The notes beneath the pieces were generated by a model, which was not told the origin of the DNA, made no database searches, and saw only the letters and a program-made list of their open reading frames with translations. The position numbers and the translations under genes were made by a program. A DNA stretch of 64,000 bases from JAXDMK01 sp963765955 (GTDB lineage: Bacteria > Actinomycetota > Acidimicrobiia > Acidimicrobiales > AC-14), in contig CAVXYA010000004.1 in the NCBI GenBank assembly GCA_963765955.1, positions 124,001-188,000 on the forward strand, read 5' to 3'. This document shows, piece by piece, positions 56,853 through 64,000 of this stretch; the stretch's first letter is position 1, and each line of letters opens with the position of its first letter.

Positions 56853-57485
56853 ATGCAGCGGAGCGTCCAGCGAAGGGGACGGGTCACCACCCTGGTGGCG
56901 ATGGTGGCGCTGTTCGGGTGTCTCATGACCGGGACGGCGTCGGCCGACCACCAGACCAAGAACGGCAACGTCCATTGGGGCCGCTACCGGTGGTCGGACA
57001 CCGTTGTCTCCACCGACCGTGTGTTCTGGCTGGTCGACCGCACCGGCAACGCCATGATGCACCAGGCCATCCTGCAGTGGGTGCAGTCGTGGAACCACCA
57101 GCGCAACCTCAACGTCAAGGGCGCCCCGCTGGTGCTGCTGACCCAGGACGACGCCAACATCGGGCAGTGCAAGCACTTCGGGACGGTGGGCTACTCGTTC
57201 ATGACGGTCTGCGCCGGGGACCCGGGAAAGACCGGCATCGCCTCCCTGCAGTGGATCGGGTCCCACCTGGCCACGCCCTACGTGATCGTGCGGCCGGGGA
57301 ACCTCAACTACGGGCAGCTCTTCACCGCCCTCACCCACGAGATGGGACACGTGCTGGGCCTCTCCCACCGGCCCGAGGTCGGGGCCACGATGCACGCCAA
57401 CTCGAACTTCGACGGCGTGATCCACTGGTACGACCAGCACGACCTCGACGCCCTCAACGCCCTGTACCGAACCCACACCGACTGA
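56853..57485 (+). CDS. Secreted matrixin-type zinc metalloprotease
   Basis: 210 residues. Signal peptide ending near TASADH (residues 1-33). The metzincin motif HEMGHVLGLSH (HExxHxxGxxH, about 162-172) supplies three zinc ligands and the catalytic Glu, with the Met-turn candidate ATMHANS eleven residues later. The body is short, as in bacterial matrixin-like proteases, and has two Cys (GQCKHF and TVCAGD). Probably exported. Starts at ATG 56853 or the overlapping 56849 in another frame; only 56853 gives the protein. Confidence 0.85.
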   Translation: MQRSVQRRGRVTTLVAMVALFGCLMTGTASADHQTKNGNVHWGRYRWSDTVVSTDRVFWLVDRTGNAMMHQAILQWVQSWNHQRNLNVKGAPLVLLTQDDANIGQCKHFGTVGYSFMTVCAGDPGKTGIASLQWIGSHLATPYVIVRPGNLNYGQLFTALTHEMGHVLGLSHRPEVGATMHANSNFDGVIHWYDQHDLDALNALYRTHTD

Positions 57486-57516
57486 GCCGGCGCGGCGGTA
57501 CAGTGATGCCCGCCTC

Positions 57517-57590
57517 GCGGGCGTAGTTCAGCGGCAGAACATCAGCTTCCCAAGCTGAGAACGCGGGTTCGATTCCCGTCGCCCGCTCCA
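57517..57590 (+). tRNA. tRNA-Gly (CCC anticodon)
   Basis: Acceptor GCGGGCG pairs with CGCCCGC, anticodon stem TCAGC/GCTGA with loop TTCCCAA (anticodon CCC, reads GGG), T-arm GCGGG-TTCGATT-CCCGT, discriminator T and encoded CCA. An integrase remnant begins about 20 bases downstream, so the 3' end of this tRNA is a likely attachment site. Confidence 0.96.
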
Positions 57591-57607
57591 AAGCAAAGGT
57601 CCTAACT

Positions 57608-57834
57608 CTCGGCGGCGTGGAAATTCGCGACCTCTCGACTAGCCGAGTCCGCTGCTGGGATGCCGGTCTCCTCAATGCCGGGCGGCCCGGTCCCACAACG
57701 ATTGCCAAGTGCTACCGTCTGCTTCGCACCATCCTGGGCACGGCTGTGGAGGATGGCCTCGTCGCCAAGAACCCGTGTGTGATCAAGGGTGCGGGCGTAG
57801 AGCGGCATCCCGAGCGCCCGGTTGCGGCTCGGGC
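57608..57834 (+). pseudogene. Tyrosine-integrase remnant (core-binding domain only)
   Basis: Reads LGGVEIRDLSTSRVRCWDAG, then GPTTIAKCYRLLRTILGTAV and EDGLVAKNPCVIKGAGVERH with PERPVA: the SAM-like core-binding domain of phage/ICE integrases and the beginning of the catalytic domain. It lacks an N-terminus and everything after RPVA, so the catalytic R-H-R-Y residues are gone. Directly downstream of tRNA-Gly in the orientation expected for an island integrase left after loss of the element. Confidence 0.75.
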
Positions 57835-57879
57835 CTCTATATCGGCGCCGGGCTCGGTCCCGGGCCACGCGACGGCCTG

Positions 57880-58086
57880 ATGAACCTCCCTCGCCCGGCG
57901 GGGCGGTCGGTGCGGACGGTGCGCACGGCCATCGGCTTCGCGCTCGGTGGCTCGGTCGGGATCGGCACGGTCTCCTTCGCCGTCACTGTCGGCCCCATCG
58001 TCCACCTGTTCCTCGACCGGATGACGTTCACTCCACCGGCCCGTCCTGAGACGACGCCCGCACCGGGTACCGTCGAAGCCCTGTAG
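57880..58086 (+). pseudogene. C-terminal fragment of a YczE/YitT-like membrane protein
   Basis: 68 residues from ATG 57880. AIGFALGGSVGIGTVSFAVT then GPIVHLFLDRM resembles the last helices of YczE/YyaS-family membrane proteins (WLLGGxxGxGTxxFAxxxGPxV). The rest of the gene is missing; the fragment lies in the same frame as, and just after, the integrase remnant. It could be expressed as a small membrane peptide but looks like debris. Confidence 0.5.
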
Positions 58087-58375
58087 ACGGGGTGCGAGTC
58101 TTCCTCCTGACCAGCTGGAACACGAGGTAGGCGGCAAGGCCCACGAGACCGACCGTGTCGGCGAGCGTTCCCCGGCCCGGTGCCATCCCGCGGATCAGGA
58201 ACGACAGGGCGAGAAGGAGCCACGTCATCGAGTGGAACCAGCGGAGGACGACGCGGGTGACGCCGGTCGCCTGCCACGTCTGCTTCGGAATCTGCACGAC
58301 GGTGAACAACGCGGCGGCGAAAGTGGCGACCCCCGCCCAGACGAACCACGACACTCCGAGGGAGCCCTCAGTCAT
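58028..58375 (-). CDS. Small membrane protein
   Basis: 115 residues from ATG 58375 (ATGA overlap with the DUF3995 gene). Three likely helices: VSWFVWAGVATFAAALFTVV, WFHSMTWLLLALSFLIRG and GLVGLAAYLVFQLVRR, then a basic tail. Last gene of a three-gene minus-strand operon of membrane proteins. I do not know the family. The tail overlaps the convergent YczE-like fragment. Confidence 0.6.
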   Translation of the reverse strand: MTEGSLGVSWFVWAGVATFAAALFTVVQIPKQTWQATGVTRVVLRWFHSMTWLLLALSFLIRGMAPGRGTLADTVGLVGLAAYLVFQLVRRKTRTPSTGLRRYPVRASSQDGPVE

Positions 58376-58881
58376 GAGCGCTCGAGTCCATCCGGGTTCC
58401 ACCACACGGAGGCGAGGAGCAACAGGCCGCCGGTGAGCCACACCGGGCCCCAGAGGATCATGTACCAGCGGGCTCCATCGGCATCCGTCGGATTGAACAC
58501 CCCCAGCTCGGCGAGGGCACCGTTGACGATGCCCATGGCCCCGTAGAGAGCGAGAGCCACGCCACAGATCCACACCCCGGCCCGCAGCACCCGACGGGGC
58601 ACTCCCAAGCGCCACTGCCGGGCGATGGCCAAGACCAGCAGGGCGAGGACAACCTTGAGCGCTCCCGTGACCCAGACCAGCACGATGAGCCCCTCGTCCC
58701 GGGCCAGGGCCTGCTGGCGAAGTTCCTCGTTCAGCGTGCCCAGGCCCCAGTGCCCGCCGGCAGCCCAGTAGAAGCTGAGGAGGGCGAATGCGGCGGCCCA
58801 GATGACGGCGGCCCAGATGACTGCGGAGTAGGCCGGCCCGGTCCGTCCCCGCCGTTCCGTTCGGACAGGGTTGGCGATCAC
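58372..58881 (-). CDS. DUF3995 family membrane protein
   Basis: 169 residues from GTG 58881, which overlaps the upstream stop. Four hydrophobic segments; the first ends SFYWAAGGHWGLGTLNEEL, the DUF3995 hallmark (YWAxGGxWGLxTL). The frame is open upstream to 59157, but that part is antisense shadow of the neighbouring gene. Function unknown. Middle gene of the operon controlled, probably, by the divergent TetR gene. Confidence 0.8.
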   Translation of the reverse strand: MIANPVRTERRGRTGPAYSAVIWAAVIWAAAFALLSFYWAAGGHWGLGTLNEELRQQALARDEGLIVLVWVTGALKVVLALLVLAIARQWRLGVPRRVLRAGVWICGVALALYGAMGIVNGALAELGVFNPTDADGARWYMILWGPVWLTGGLLLLASVWWNPDGLERS

Positions 58882-59541
58882 GGCTCGACCAGCTTCGGCC
58901 GCCCGCCCGTGCGCAGCAGGGTCGTCGCCACCGCAACCAACCACAATCCGAAGAGCGTGAAGTACACGGGCGCGAGCCCCGCCGCGAGCACGGTGCCGAT
59001 GATGCACACCGCGGCCAGCACGCGGCCGGTGCGGAGGAGCCAACCAGGGAAGACGGTCGAGGCGGCCGCGCTCGTGGCCGCCATCAGCAGGCCTGCGGGA
59101 ATCGGCAACAGGAGCAACCCCATGTCGCCCAGGTCCATGAGCGCGGCCGACACCCACGGGTCGCGATGCTCGCCCGCGTGCAGTGCAGCCGCACCCCAGC
59201 CCGCCGCTTGGATGAGCAACGGACCGAGGAAGGCGACCCCCGCGACCAGCACCACGACGGCCCAGATGCCACCATCGCCGTCCGTCCAGTGGATCGCCGC
59301 CAGAGGGCGGCCAGGAACTCCTGGAGGAAGACCAAGCCCCCGATCACGACCAGGGTGCTGTTGAAAAACACCGCGCCTGGTGCTCAGCGAAATAGCTGGC
59401 GATCTCCTCGGCCGACGCCTCGCTCGAGGGCGAGGTTTCACCGATGACCAGCCCGCCGAACACCAAGGTCCCCAGGAACCCGAATGCGCCGATCGGCGCC
59501 CGCCGCTCCCACTCCGTCGCGAGTTCTTCCACCGCCGCCAT
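58878..59541 (-). CDS. Membrane protein, unknown function (two frameshifts)
   Basis: First gene of the operon. From ATG 59541 it reads APIGAFGFLGTLVFGGLVIG, then SAEEIASYFAEHQAR, a second helix VFFNSTLVVIGGLVFLQEFL, and later AVVVLVAGVAFLGPLLIQAA and two or three more helices. Two missing bases (near 59380 and 59300) break the frame; adding one G at each gives 221 residues. SAEEIASYF resembles a motif of unnamed actinobacterial membrane proteins. Could be sequencing loss or real decay in this island. Confidence 0.6.
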
Positions 59542-59574
59542 TGATCCTTCTTCCCATCCGCCGGATGGCATCAA

Positions 59575-59593
59575 TTAGAATACTCTAGAATAA
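59575..59593. promoter_or_regulatory. Candidate operator/promoter between the TetR gene and the membrane operon
   Basis: An AT-rich island TTAGAATACTCTAGAATAA with TAGAATA repeated on a 10-base period (59576-59582, 59586-59592), 34 bases from one gene start and 16 from the other. It can supply TATTCT-like -10 boxes and a TetR site. Inferred from position and composition. Confidence 0.45.
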
Positions 59594-59608
59594 GGCGGGA
59601 GGACGAAC

Positions 59609-60197
59609 TTGGCAAGGCCTGGGCGTTCACCGACGACCAACTGCTCGACGGCGCGCTGACCCTCGTGGCCGCCGGTGGCCCCCGCGCCGCCACCATTTCC
59701 GCCATTCCGAGGTGACCGGCGCTTCCGTCGGATCGATCTACCACCGGTTCGCGTCGCGGGAGCTGCTCATGGCCCGCCTGTCGATGAGGACGGTCGGCGC
59801 CTTCCAGCGCGGGTTCATCGGTGCGCTGGCGGAACAGGATCCGGAGCTGGCTGACGTCGGCGCCGTCGACCACCTGGTCGGTTGGGCGGGGGAGCACCCG
59901 GCGGAGATGCGGGTGCTGGCCTTGCACCGACGCGAGGATCTAGCCGCCCGGTGGCCCCAGGAGCTGGGGCGGGAGCTGGCCGACCTCCGGCAGGAGCTCG
60001 AGGTGGCCCTGCGCCACCATGCCCGAGCCCGCTACAGCCGCGACGAGGGGGATGCGGTGGCCCGGGTGACCTTCGCTCTGGTGGACATTCCCTACGCCGC
60101 CGTCCGCCGCTACGTTCTCACCGGCGGCAGCATGCCGGCGACGGTGGCCGAAGCACTGGTGCCGACGTGCCGGGTTGCCCTCGCCGCCCGACCTTGA
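59609..60197 (+). CDS. TetR-family transcriptional regulator (two frameshifts)
   Basis: From TTG 59609 (GGGAGGACG upstream). AFTDDQLLDGALTLVAAGGP and ATISAIAEVTGASVGSIYHRFASRELL form the TetR helix-turn-helix; the C-terminal ligand domain follows without a clear match. One base is missing near 59620 and one near 59706; adding both gives 196 residues, the usual length. Divergent from the three membrane genes, which it probably controls. Confidence 0.8.
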
Positions 60198-60215
60198 CGG
60201 CGAAAGGATGACAAG

Positions 60216-60445
60216 GTGGCCGAAGACCACGCCCCGCCCTGGGGCGTAACCGTCGACCACGGCATCTGCGTGGTGGAGCCGGCCAGCACCCGGGCCGGCA
60301 TCTACGTGGCCATGACCCGGGGCCGGGGTCGCAACGCCGCCTGGGTGCTCGACCGGACCGGCCTGGAGGACGCCGAGGAGGTGTTCGCCACCGCGATCGC
60401 CCGGCCGCCCGCCCGCACCGCCCAGGCCGTACGGGAGCAGCTCTA
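60216..60445 (+). pseudogene. C-terminal fragment of a MobF relaxase/helicase
   Basis: DHGICVVEPASTRAGIYVAM then TRGRGRNAAWVLDRTGLEDA and EEVFATAIARPPARTAQAVR are the final helicase motif (VAMTRGR) and following segment of TraA/MobF conjugative relaxases. It has no start of its own family and stops at about AAG; it lies on the strand opposite to the main relaxase body (60862-62730), so an inversion or two insertions must be involved. Confidence 0.65.
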
Positions 60446-60637
60446 CCGAGCGGCCGGGGCATCCCCGCCCACGCCGCCCAAGACGCTGCTGAGGTCGTCC
60501 GCGCTTACTGCCTGCGTGGTCTGGGTGACGTACCAGAGGTCTACGAGCGTCGCGACCGACACCACGATGCCGTCGCTCTGTTCAGACTCCGCCAGCGTTG
60601 CTTTGCCAGTTTCAGAGAGCCCAGTGGCCGCCGCCCA
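60443..60637 (-). pseudogene. Possible PIN-domain (VapC-type) toxin fragment
   Basis: Minus-strand reading WAAATGLSETGKATLAESEQ then SDGIVVSVATLVDLWYVTQT and TQAVSADDLSSVLGG. LSETGKATL and IVVSVATLVDLWYV look like the early helices and strand of PIN nucleases. The N-terminal metal-binding Asp is absent (a TAG precedes) and nothing remains after VLGG. It overlaps the relaxase fragment on the other strand. Tentative. Confidence 0.35.
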
Positions 60638-60861
60638 CTACGCAGAGCATGAACGCCTTCGCTGCGTCCATCCCGCCCTGCTGGCCGACCGGGTGGTCCG
60701 CCTGTACGACCAGATGAGCGGAGGCGGTGACACCGTCGCCATCACCACGGCATCGACCGTACGGCCCGGGCCATCAACACCGAGATCCAGCGTCGCCGCA
60801 AATCCACGCCGGCAGGGAACGTCCGTTGCCCTCGCCGACGGGACCGAGGTCTTCGTGGGCG
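60638..60861. other. Unassigned DNA between relaxase pieces
   Basis: No intact gene. Plus-strand frames include HPALLADRVVRLYDQM and, in another frame, HHHGIDRTARAINTEIQRRR, which look like real protein pieces separated by a frame change, but I cannot name them. Probably debris from the same element. Confidence 0.4.
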
Positions 60862-62730
60862 ACCTGGGTCGCCTTGGCGTAGGAGCAGGCTGGCCTGACC
60901 CTGCCAGGCATCATGGAACCGCCGGACTTCATCCAGGTGGTGGGCCGGGAAGGACTCGCACCAATGGGCGAACATTCCACCGCGACCCACGGCGGGGAGC
61001 TGGGCCGGGTCACCGACACAGACCAGGCGCCAGTGACGGCGATCGGCCAGTTCGACCAGCCGGGCCAGGTCCTCGGTCGACGCCATGCCGGCCTCGTCGA
61101 GGACGATCGAAGTCCCGGGCCGGAGTTGCCACTCGGGCGGCGGGCCTTCAGGTCGGCCGTGCTCGTAGAGCAGCTTGGCCAGTGTGGTGGCCGAGGTGGC
61201 GGTCTCACGACCGAGCACGTCGGCGGCCTTGCCTGAGGGAGCCAAGCCGACCACGGGTCGGCCCTGCTCACCTAGCGAGGCGACCGCCGAGGACAGCAAG
61301 GTGGTCTTGCCCGTCCCGGCCGGGCCCACGATCAGCACCAGGCGCTGGTCGCCCGCCACCGCTTTGGGCAGCCGCGGCCTGGAGATCCTCGCCGGCTGTC
61401 ACGCGGCGGTTGGCCCCGACGTTGGCGGCGGCCCAGGACAGCAGCCCGGCTTCCTGGTGAACCACGGCCGGGGCGCTCAGGCGGCGATCAACGACGTGCT
61501 CGCTGACCGCTCGACCGTCCCGACGGCAGGCCACACCGGGCTTCGCCGGCGCGTGCATCTCCACGCATCGGCCTGCCGCTTCGGCGGAGAGTCGGTCGAT
61601 GATCTCGACGACTTCCGCGGCCGAGCTGGCCACGTCGGCCGGGACGCGGGCCGCGATCTCCCGGGCCAGGTCGGCCCGCAGCCAGGTCGAGGACGACGAG
61701 GCCACCGCCACCAGCGCCTCGGCGATGACCGCTTCCTCGTCCCAGTCGATCGTGCCCGGCAGATGTAGGTGACCATCGGGGCGGGCCAGCGGAGCGAACC
61801 CGGCGTGGTTCGCTCGTTCCGCCCACTCGGCACGAAGCCGCTCGGCTTCGATCGGCTCGGACTTGCCCGGCCGACTCGCCACCACGGCATCGCGCTCCAG
61901 GCGGTACAGGGTGCGGGGGCCGGGCTCCCCGCCGTCGTGGTCGTCGACCCAGGCGGCCACCGACTTGGCCAGCGTGGCTTCCACCTGGGCGTTGCGCTGG
62001 GAGAACAGCTTCAGTAACGCCGCCGGCACACCTCCGATGTCGGCATGGCCCTCGGTTACCTCGCCCCAGGACACTCCCAGTCGACCCGACAGCTCTGAGC
62101 GCAGGGCGGCGGCGTAGACCCAGCCGATGGAGTGCTGCTGGTACTTGAGGAACCGGGCGTCGAGTGAGAGCCATGCTCGGGTCGGGTCCTGGACCTTGGC
62201 CCAGATCAGGGCGTGGGTGTGGAGCTGAGGGTCGGCCTCCCGGCTGGTGTGCTGGCGGAATAGCGCCGCGACGAGGCCCTGGGCATCCACCTGGTGGACG
62301 CCGTTGGTACCCCGGCGGGTGACTCCCCCATGCTCCTGGAACCAGTCCAGGGCGATGACGACAGCCGCGTCGTGGGCGGCGAGTACCTCGGCCCGCAGCG
62401 AGGCATCCGGGCTCAGCGCCCAGAGCACCGATATGGACTTGGGGGCAGAGAAGGTGGCGTCGAATGCCCGGGCCGACTTGGCTCCGAAGCCCCGGCCCAG
62501 GTCCCGACGGTCGCCGGGATGCCGGCCGTGCATCATCGCCTTCAGCTGCTCGGGCCGGACGCCGCCGGTCAGCCCGATAGCCGGGCAACCCTCGCCCCAC
62601 CACCGGCCCGGCGGCTCGTTGGGGTCGAGATAGTAATCGATCGGCCCTCGGCTCATCCCGTCCCGGCGGAGTAGTCAACCAGCCTCGCCACGCCGGCACC
62701 GCCGGCCTTGAGGGTCGTGGCCCGCATCAC
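60862..62730 (-). pseudogene. MobF-family conjugative relaxase, truncated and frameshifted
   Basis: Relaxase domain near the start (GRWWGEGCPAIGLTGGVRPE, KSARAFDATFSAPKSISVLW, then the three-His site in QLHTHALIWAKVQ), followed by the helicase: Walker A VGPAGTGKTTLL, VLDEAGMAS and GDPAQLPAVGRGG. From ATG 62727 (TTLKAGGAGVARLVDYSAG) the frame breaks at about 62655 and again at 61366-61368 (extra G). Homology ends near RQGDPG; the late helicase motifs are missing here but occur, inverted, at 60216-60445. Non-functional remnant of an integrative conjugative or mobilisable element. Confidence 0.8.
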
Positions 62731-62955
62731 GGCCGCCGTCCCGCGGGACGCAATGCACTCGTCTGTGCGTCATGGGGGTCGATACACAGCTAGGCCGATG
62801 AGGAGAGCGGAATCTCGCGTTGGCCCGCGAAATTTCCTGTGAGGGTGGACTCTCGACGATGAACGGCCGCTCGGTGGGACTGCCCGACTCGCTCGGCGTG
62901 CCTCCACGACGTTTGCGCTACGAGCCCGGCTGCGCACGCGATACGGTCGGTACCG
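62731..62955. other. Intergenic region without recognisable gene
   Basis: Small reading frames exist on both strands (for example ATG-started 62820-63011) but none shows family features or a good RBS. It separates the relaxase remnant from the operator at 62956. Confidence 0.5.
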
Positions 62956-62974
62956 ATACCCCCAGGGGTATGAT
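62956..62974 (+). promoter_or_regulatory. CsoR/CstR-type operator overlapping a -10 box
   Basis: ATACCCC-CA-GGGGTAT (62956-62971) is a perfect 7-2-7 inverted repeat of the G-tract type bound by CsoR-family repressors (copper-sensing CsoR, persulfide-sensing CstR). TATGAT at 62969-62974 overlaps it as a likely -10. The downstream gene is a cysteine-desulfurase-like protein, which favours a sulfur (CstR) rather than copper signal; this is inference. No csoR gene is visible in the window. Confidence 0.7.
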
Positions 62975-63003
62975 GTGGGGGCGAGATCCCGGTTGCGTGT
63001 CCG

Positions 63004-63078
63004 ATGGATGAGGGGAGGGCCGTGGCGACGAACTTTGCCGAGCGTCAACGAGAGGTCGTGGAGCCAGACCGACGATGA
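63004..63078 (+). CDS. Short leader reading frame (24 codons)
   Basis: ATG 63004 to TGA 63078, sharing ATGA with the following gene. An in-frame GTG at 63022 follows GGGGAGGG closely and would give 18 codons, beginning VATNFAERQREVV. No homology recognised. It may be a leader peptide that couples translation, or the broken start of a lost gene. Confidence 0.35.
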   Translation: MDEGRAVATNFAERQREVVEPDRR

Positions 63079-64000
63079 TCCAGACCAGGAGGCCCGTGCC
63101 CGCCACCCTCCTCGGCGATGGTGAGCCCGTCCCGTGCCTCGACGGCACCGATCGGCCCTACCTGAGCCTCGATGCCGCCGCGTCCACCGCTGCGTTTCCC
63201 GCCGTGGCCGACGCCGTCGCCGCGTTCGTTCCCCTCTACTCGAGTGTCCACCGGGGTGCTGGCTACCGGTCGCGAACCTCAACCGCCACCTATGAGCATG
63301 CCCGGCAGCGGGCGCTCGAATTTGCCGGGCGCGACCCGAACCGCGACGTCGCCATCATCTGCCGGAACACCACCGAAGCGATCAACCACCTCGCATACCG
63401 ACTCCAACTCCGGCCGGCCGACGTCGTGGTCACCACGGTCGTGGAGCGCCACGCCAACCTGCTCCCCTGGGCGCGGCTGTGCCAGCGTCAGTACATCGAC
63501 TGCGGTCCCGACGGCACGTTCAGCGTCGACGACGCCATCGCAGCCTTCGACGCGGCCGGACCTCGTCCCGCTTTGCTCGCTATCACCGGCGCCTCCAACG
63601 TGACCGGCTGGAGCCCAGACCTTGAGCGGATCATTCCCGCCGCCCATGAGCGAGGGATCCCGGTTCTCGTCGACGCCGCACAGCTCGCCGCCCACCGGCT
63701 GCTTCCCGCCGACGCCGACTACCTGGCCTGGAGCGGCCACAAGATGTACGCCCCCTACGGCGCCGGCATCCTGATTGGCCCCCGCAGCACTTTTGACCAC
63801 GGCGACCCGTTCCTCGCTGGCGGCGGCGCCGTCGACCTCGTCGATCTCGACGAGGTCGTGTGGACCGAACCACCGGAGCGTGAAGAAGCGGGATCCCCCA
63901 ACGTCATCGGCGCGGTCGCTCTCGGCACTGCCATCGACGAACTCGAGCGCATCGGCTGGGACGCCATCGCCAGCCACGACCAATCACTTGCCGCAGAGCT
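63075..64000 (+). CDS. Class V aminotransferase, cysteine desulfurase/selenocysteine lyase-like (3' end off window)
   Basis: At least 308 residues from ATG 63075, open at the window edge. PLP fold type I: LSLDAAASTAAFP, ICRNTTEAINHLAYRL, VVERHANLLPW, VDAAQLAAHRL and the PLP-lysine motif LAWSGHKMYAPYGAGILIG. HxxNLLPW and the SGHK-YAP context place it with SufS/CsdA-like desulfurases and their relatives. The operator upstream suggests induction by sulfur or metal stress. Whether it acts on cysteine, and its partner protein, cannot be seen. Confidence 0.85.
   Translation, partial: MIQTRRPVPATLLGDGEPVPCLDGTDRPYLSLDAAASTAAFPAVADAVAAFVPLYSSVHRGAGYRSRTSTATYEHARQRALEFAGRDPNRDVAIICRNTTEAINHLAYRLQLRPADVVVTTVVERHANLLPWARLCQRQYIDCGPDGTFSVDDAIAAFDAAGPRPALLAITGASNVTGWSPDLERIIPAAHERGIPVLVDAAQLAAHRLLPADADYLAWSGHKMYAPYGAGILIGPRSTFDHGDPFLAGGGAVDLVDLDEVVWTEPPEREEAGSPNVIGAVALGTAIDELERIGWDAIASHDQSLAAE

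Noticed and set aside
57617..58086. Integrase remnant plus membrane tail as one functional fusion protein
   Set aside because: The two parts are in different frames and each lacks essential portions of its family; debris is the simpler view.

Overview
The window is GC-rich DNA of an actinobacterium. The gene set fits class Acidimicrobiia best: a SigR/RsrA-type sigma and anti-sigma pair, a DUF2342 (F420-associated) metalloprotease, CarD, DisA, an actinobacterial-type HemQ, GpgS, DUF3263 and LytR_C proteins, and a GTTCACC-type PHO box. That placement is inference from gene content; there is no rRNA in the window. Almost all DNA up to about 57.6 kb is tightly packed core genome. Many genes overlap by 4 bases (ATGA or GTGA).

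Layout. 0-2.4 kb: pstSCA phosphate transporter (minus strand) behind a PHO box. 2.5-9.7 kb: beta-lactamase-fold protein, sigma/anti-sigma pair, small proteins, DUF2342 protease, tilS-hpt-ftsH. 9.7-18.4 kb: one long co-directional run, folE-folP-(pseudophosphatase)-folB-folK-panC-panD-nadB-nadC-coaX-lysS, joining folate, pantothenate/CoA and NAD synthesis. 18.4-24.7 kb: a membrane-anchored formate dehydrogenase operon (fdhA-fdhB-nrfD) between two homologous Uma2-type genes. fdhA carries an in-frame TGA at 19645-19647 in the conserved ARI-U-HSSTV context, followed by a bacterial SECIS-like hairpin, so it reads as a selenoprotein. 24.7-37.7 kb: prenyl synthase, clpC, lipoproteins, DedA, radA-disA-carD, rlmB, a sigma factor, tRNA-Thr, LytR_C protein. 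37.7-44.5 kb: trehalose (otsB, otsA) and glucosylglycerate-type (glycerate kinase, gpgS) solute genes, then thrC with a CysO-like sulfur carrier. 44.5-47 kb: CIRCE-controlled groEL, hemQ. 47-52.6 kb: branched-chain amino-acid-type ABC transporter livFGMHK (minus). 52.6-57.5 kb: larE, an SMP-30-like secreted protein, phosphoglycerate mutase, a winged-helix protein, a matrixin-like protease and tRNA-Gly.

From tRNA-Gly (57517-57590) to the window end the character changes. A truncated tyrosine-integrase remnant abuts the tRNA, followed by gene fragments, a TetR-controlled membrane-protein operon, and a scrambled MobF relaxase/helicase with pieces on both strands. This looks like a decayed integrative element. 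It ends at a CsoR/CstR-type operator in front of a cysteine-desulfurase-like gene that runs off the window.

Dispersed short palindromes (a two-copy GAACTGGTGAC family, one at the nrfD start, one at 47.1 kb, one at 54.7 kb) sit at gene borders. About twenty single-base indels, mostly in short G or C runs and often GGC read as GGGC, break otherwise intact genes. Correcting them gives whole, family-length proteins, so most are probably assembly errors.
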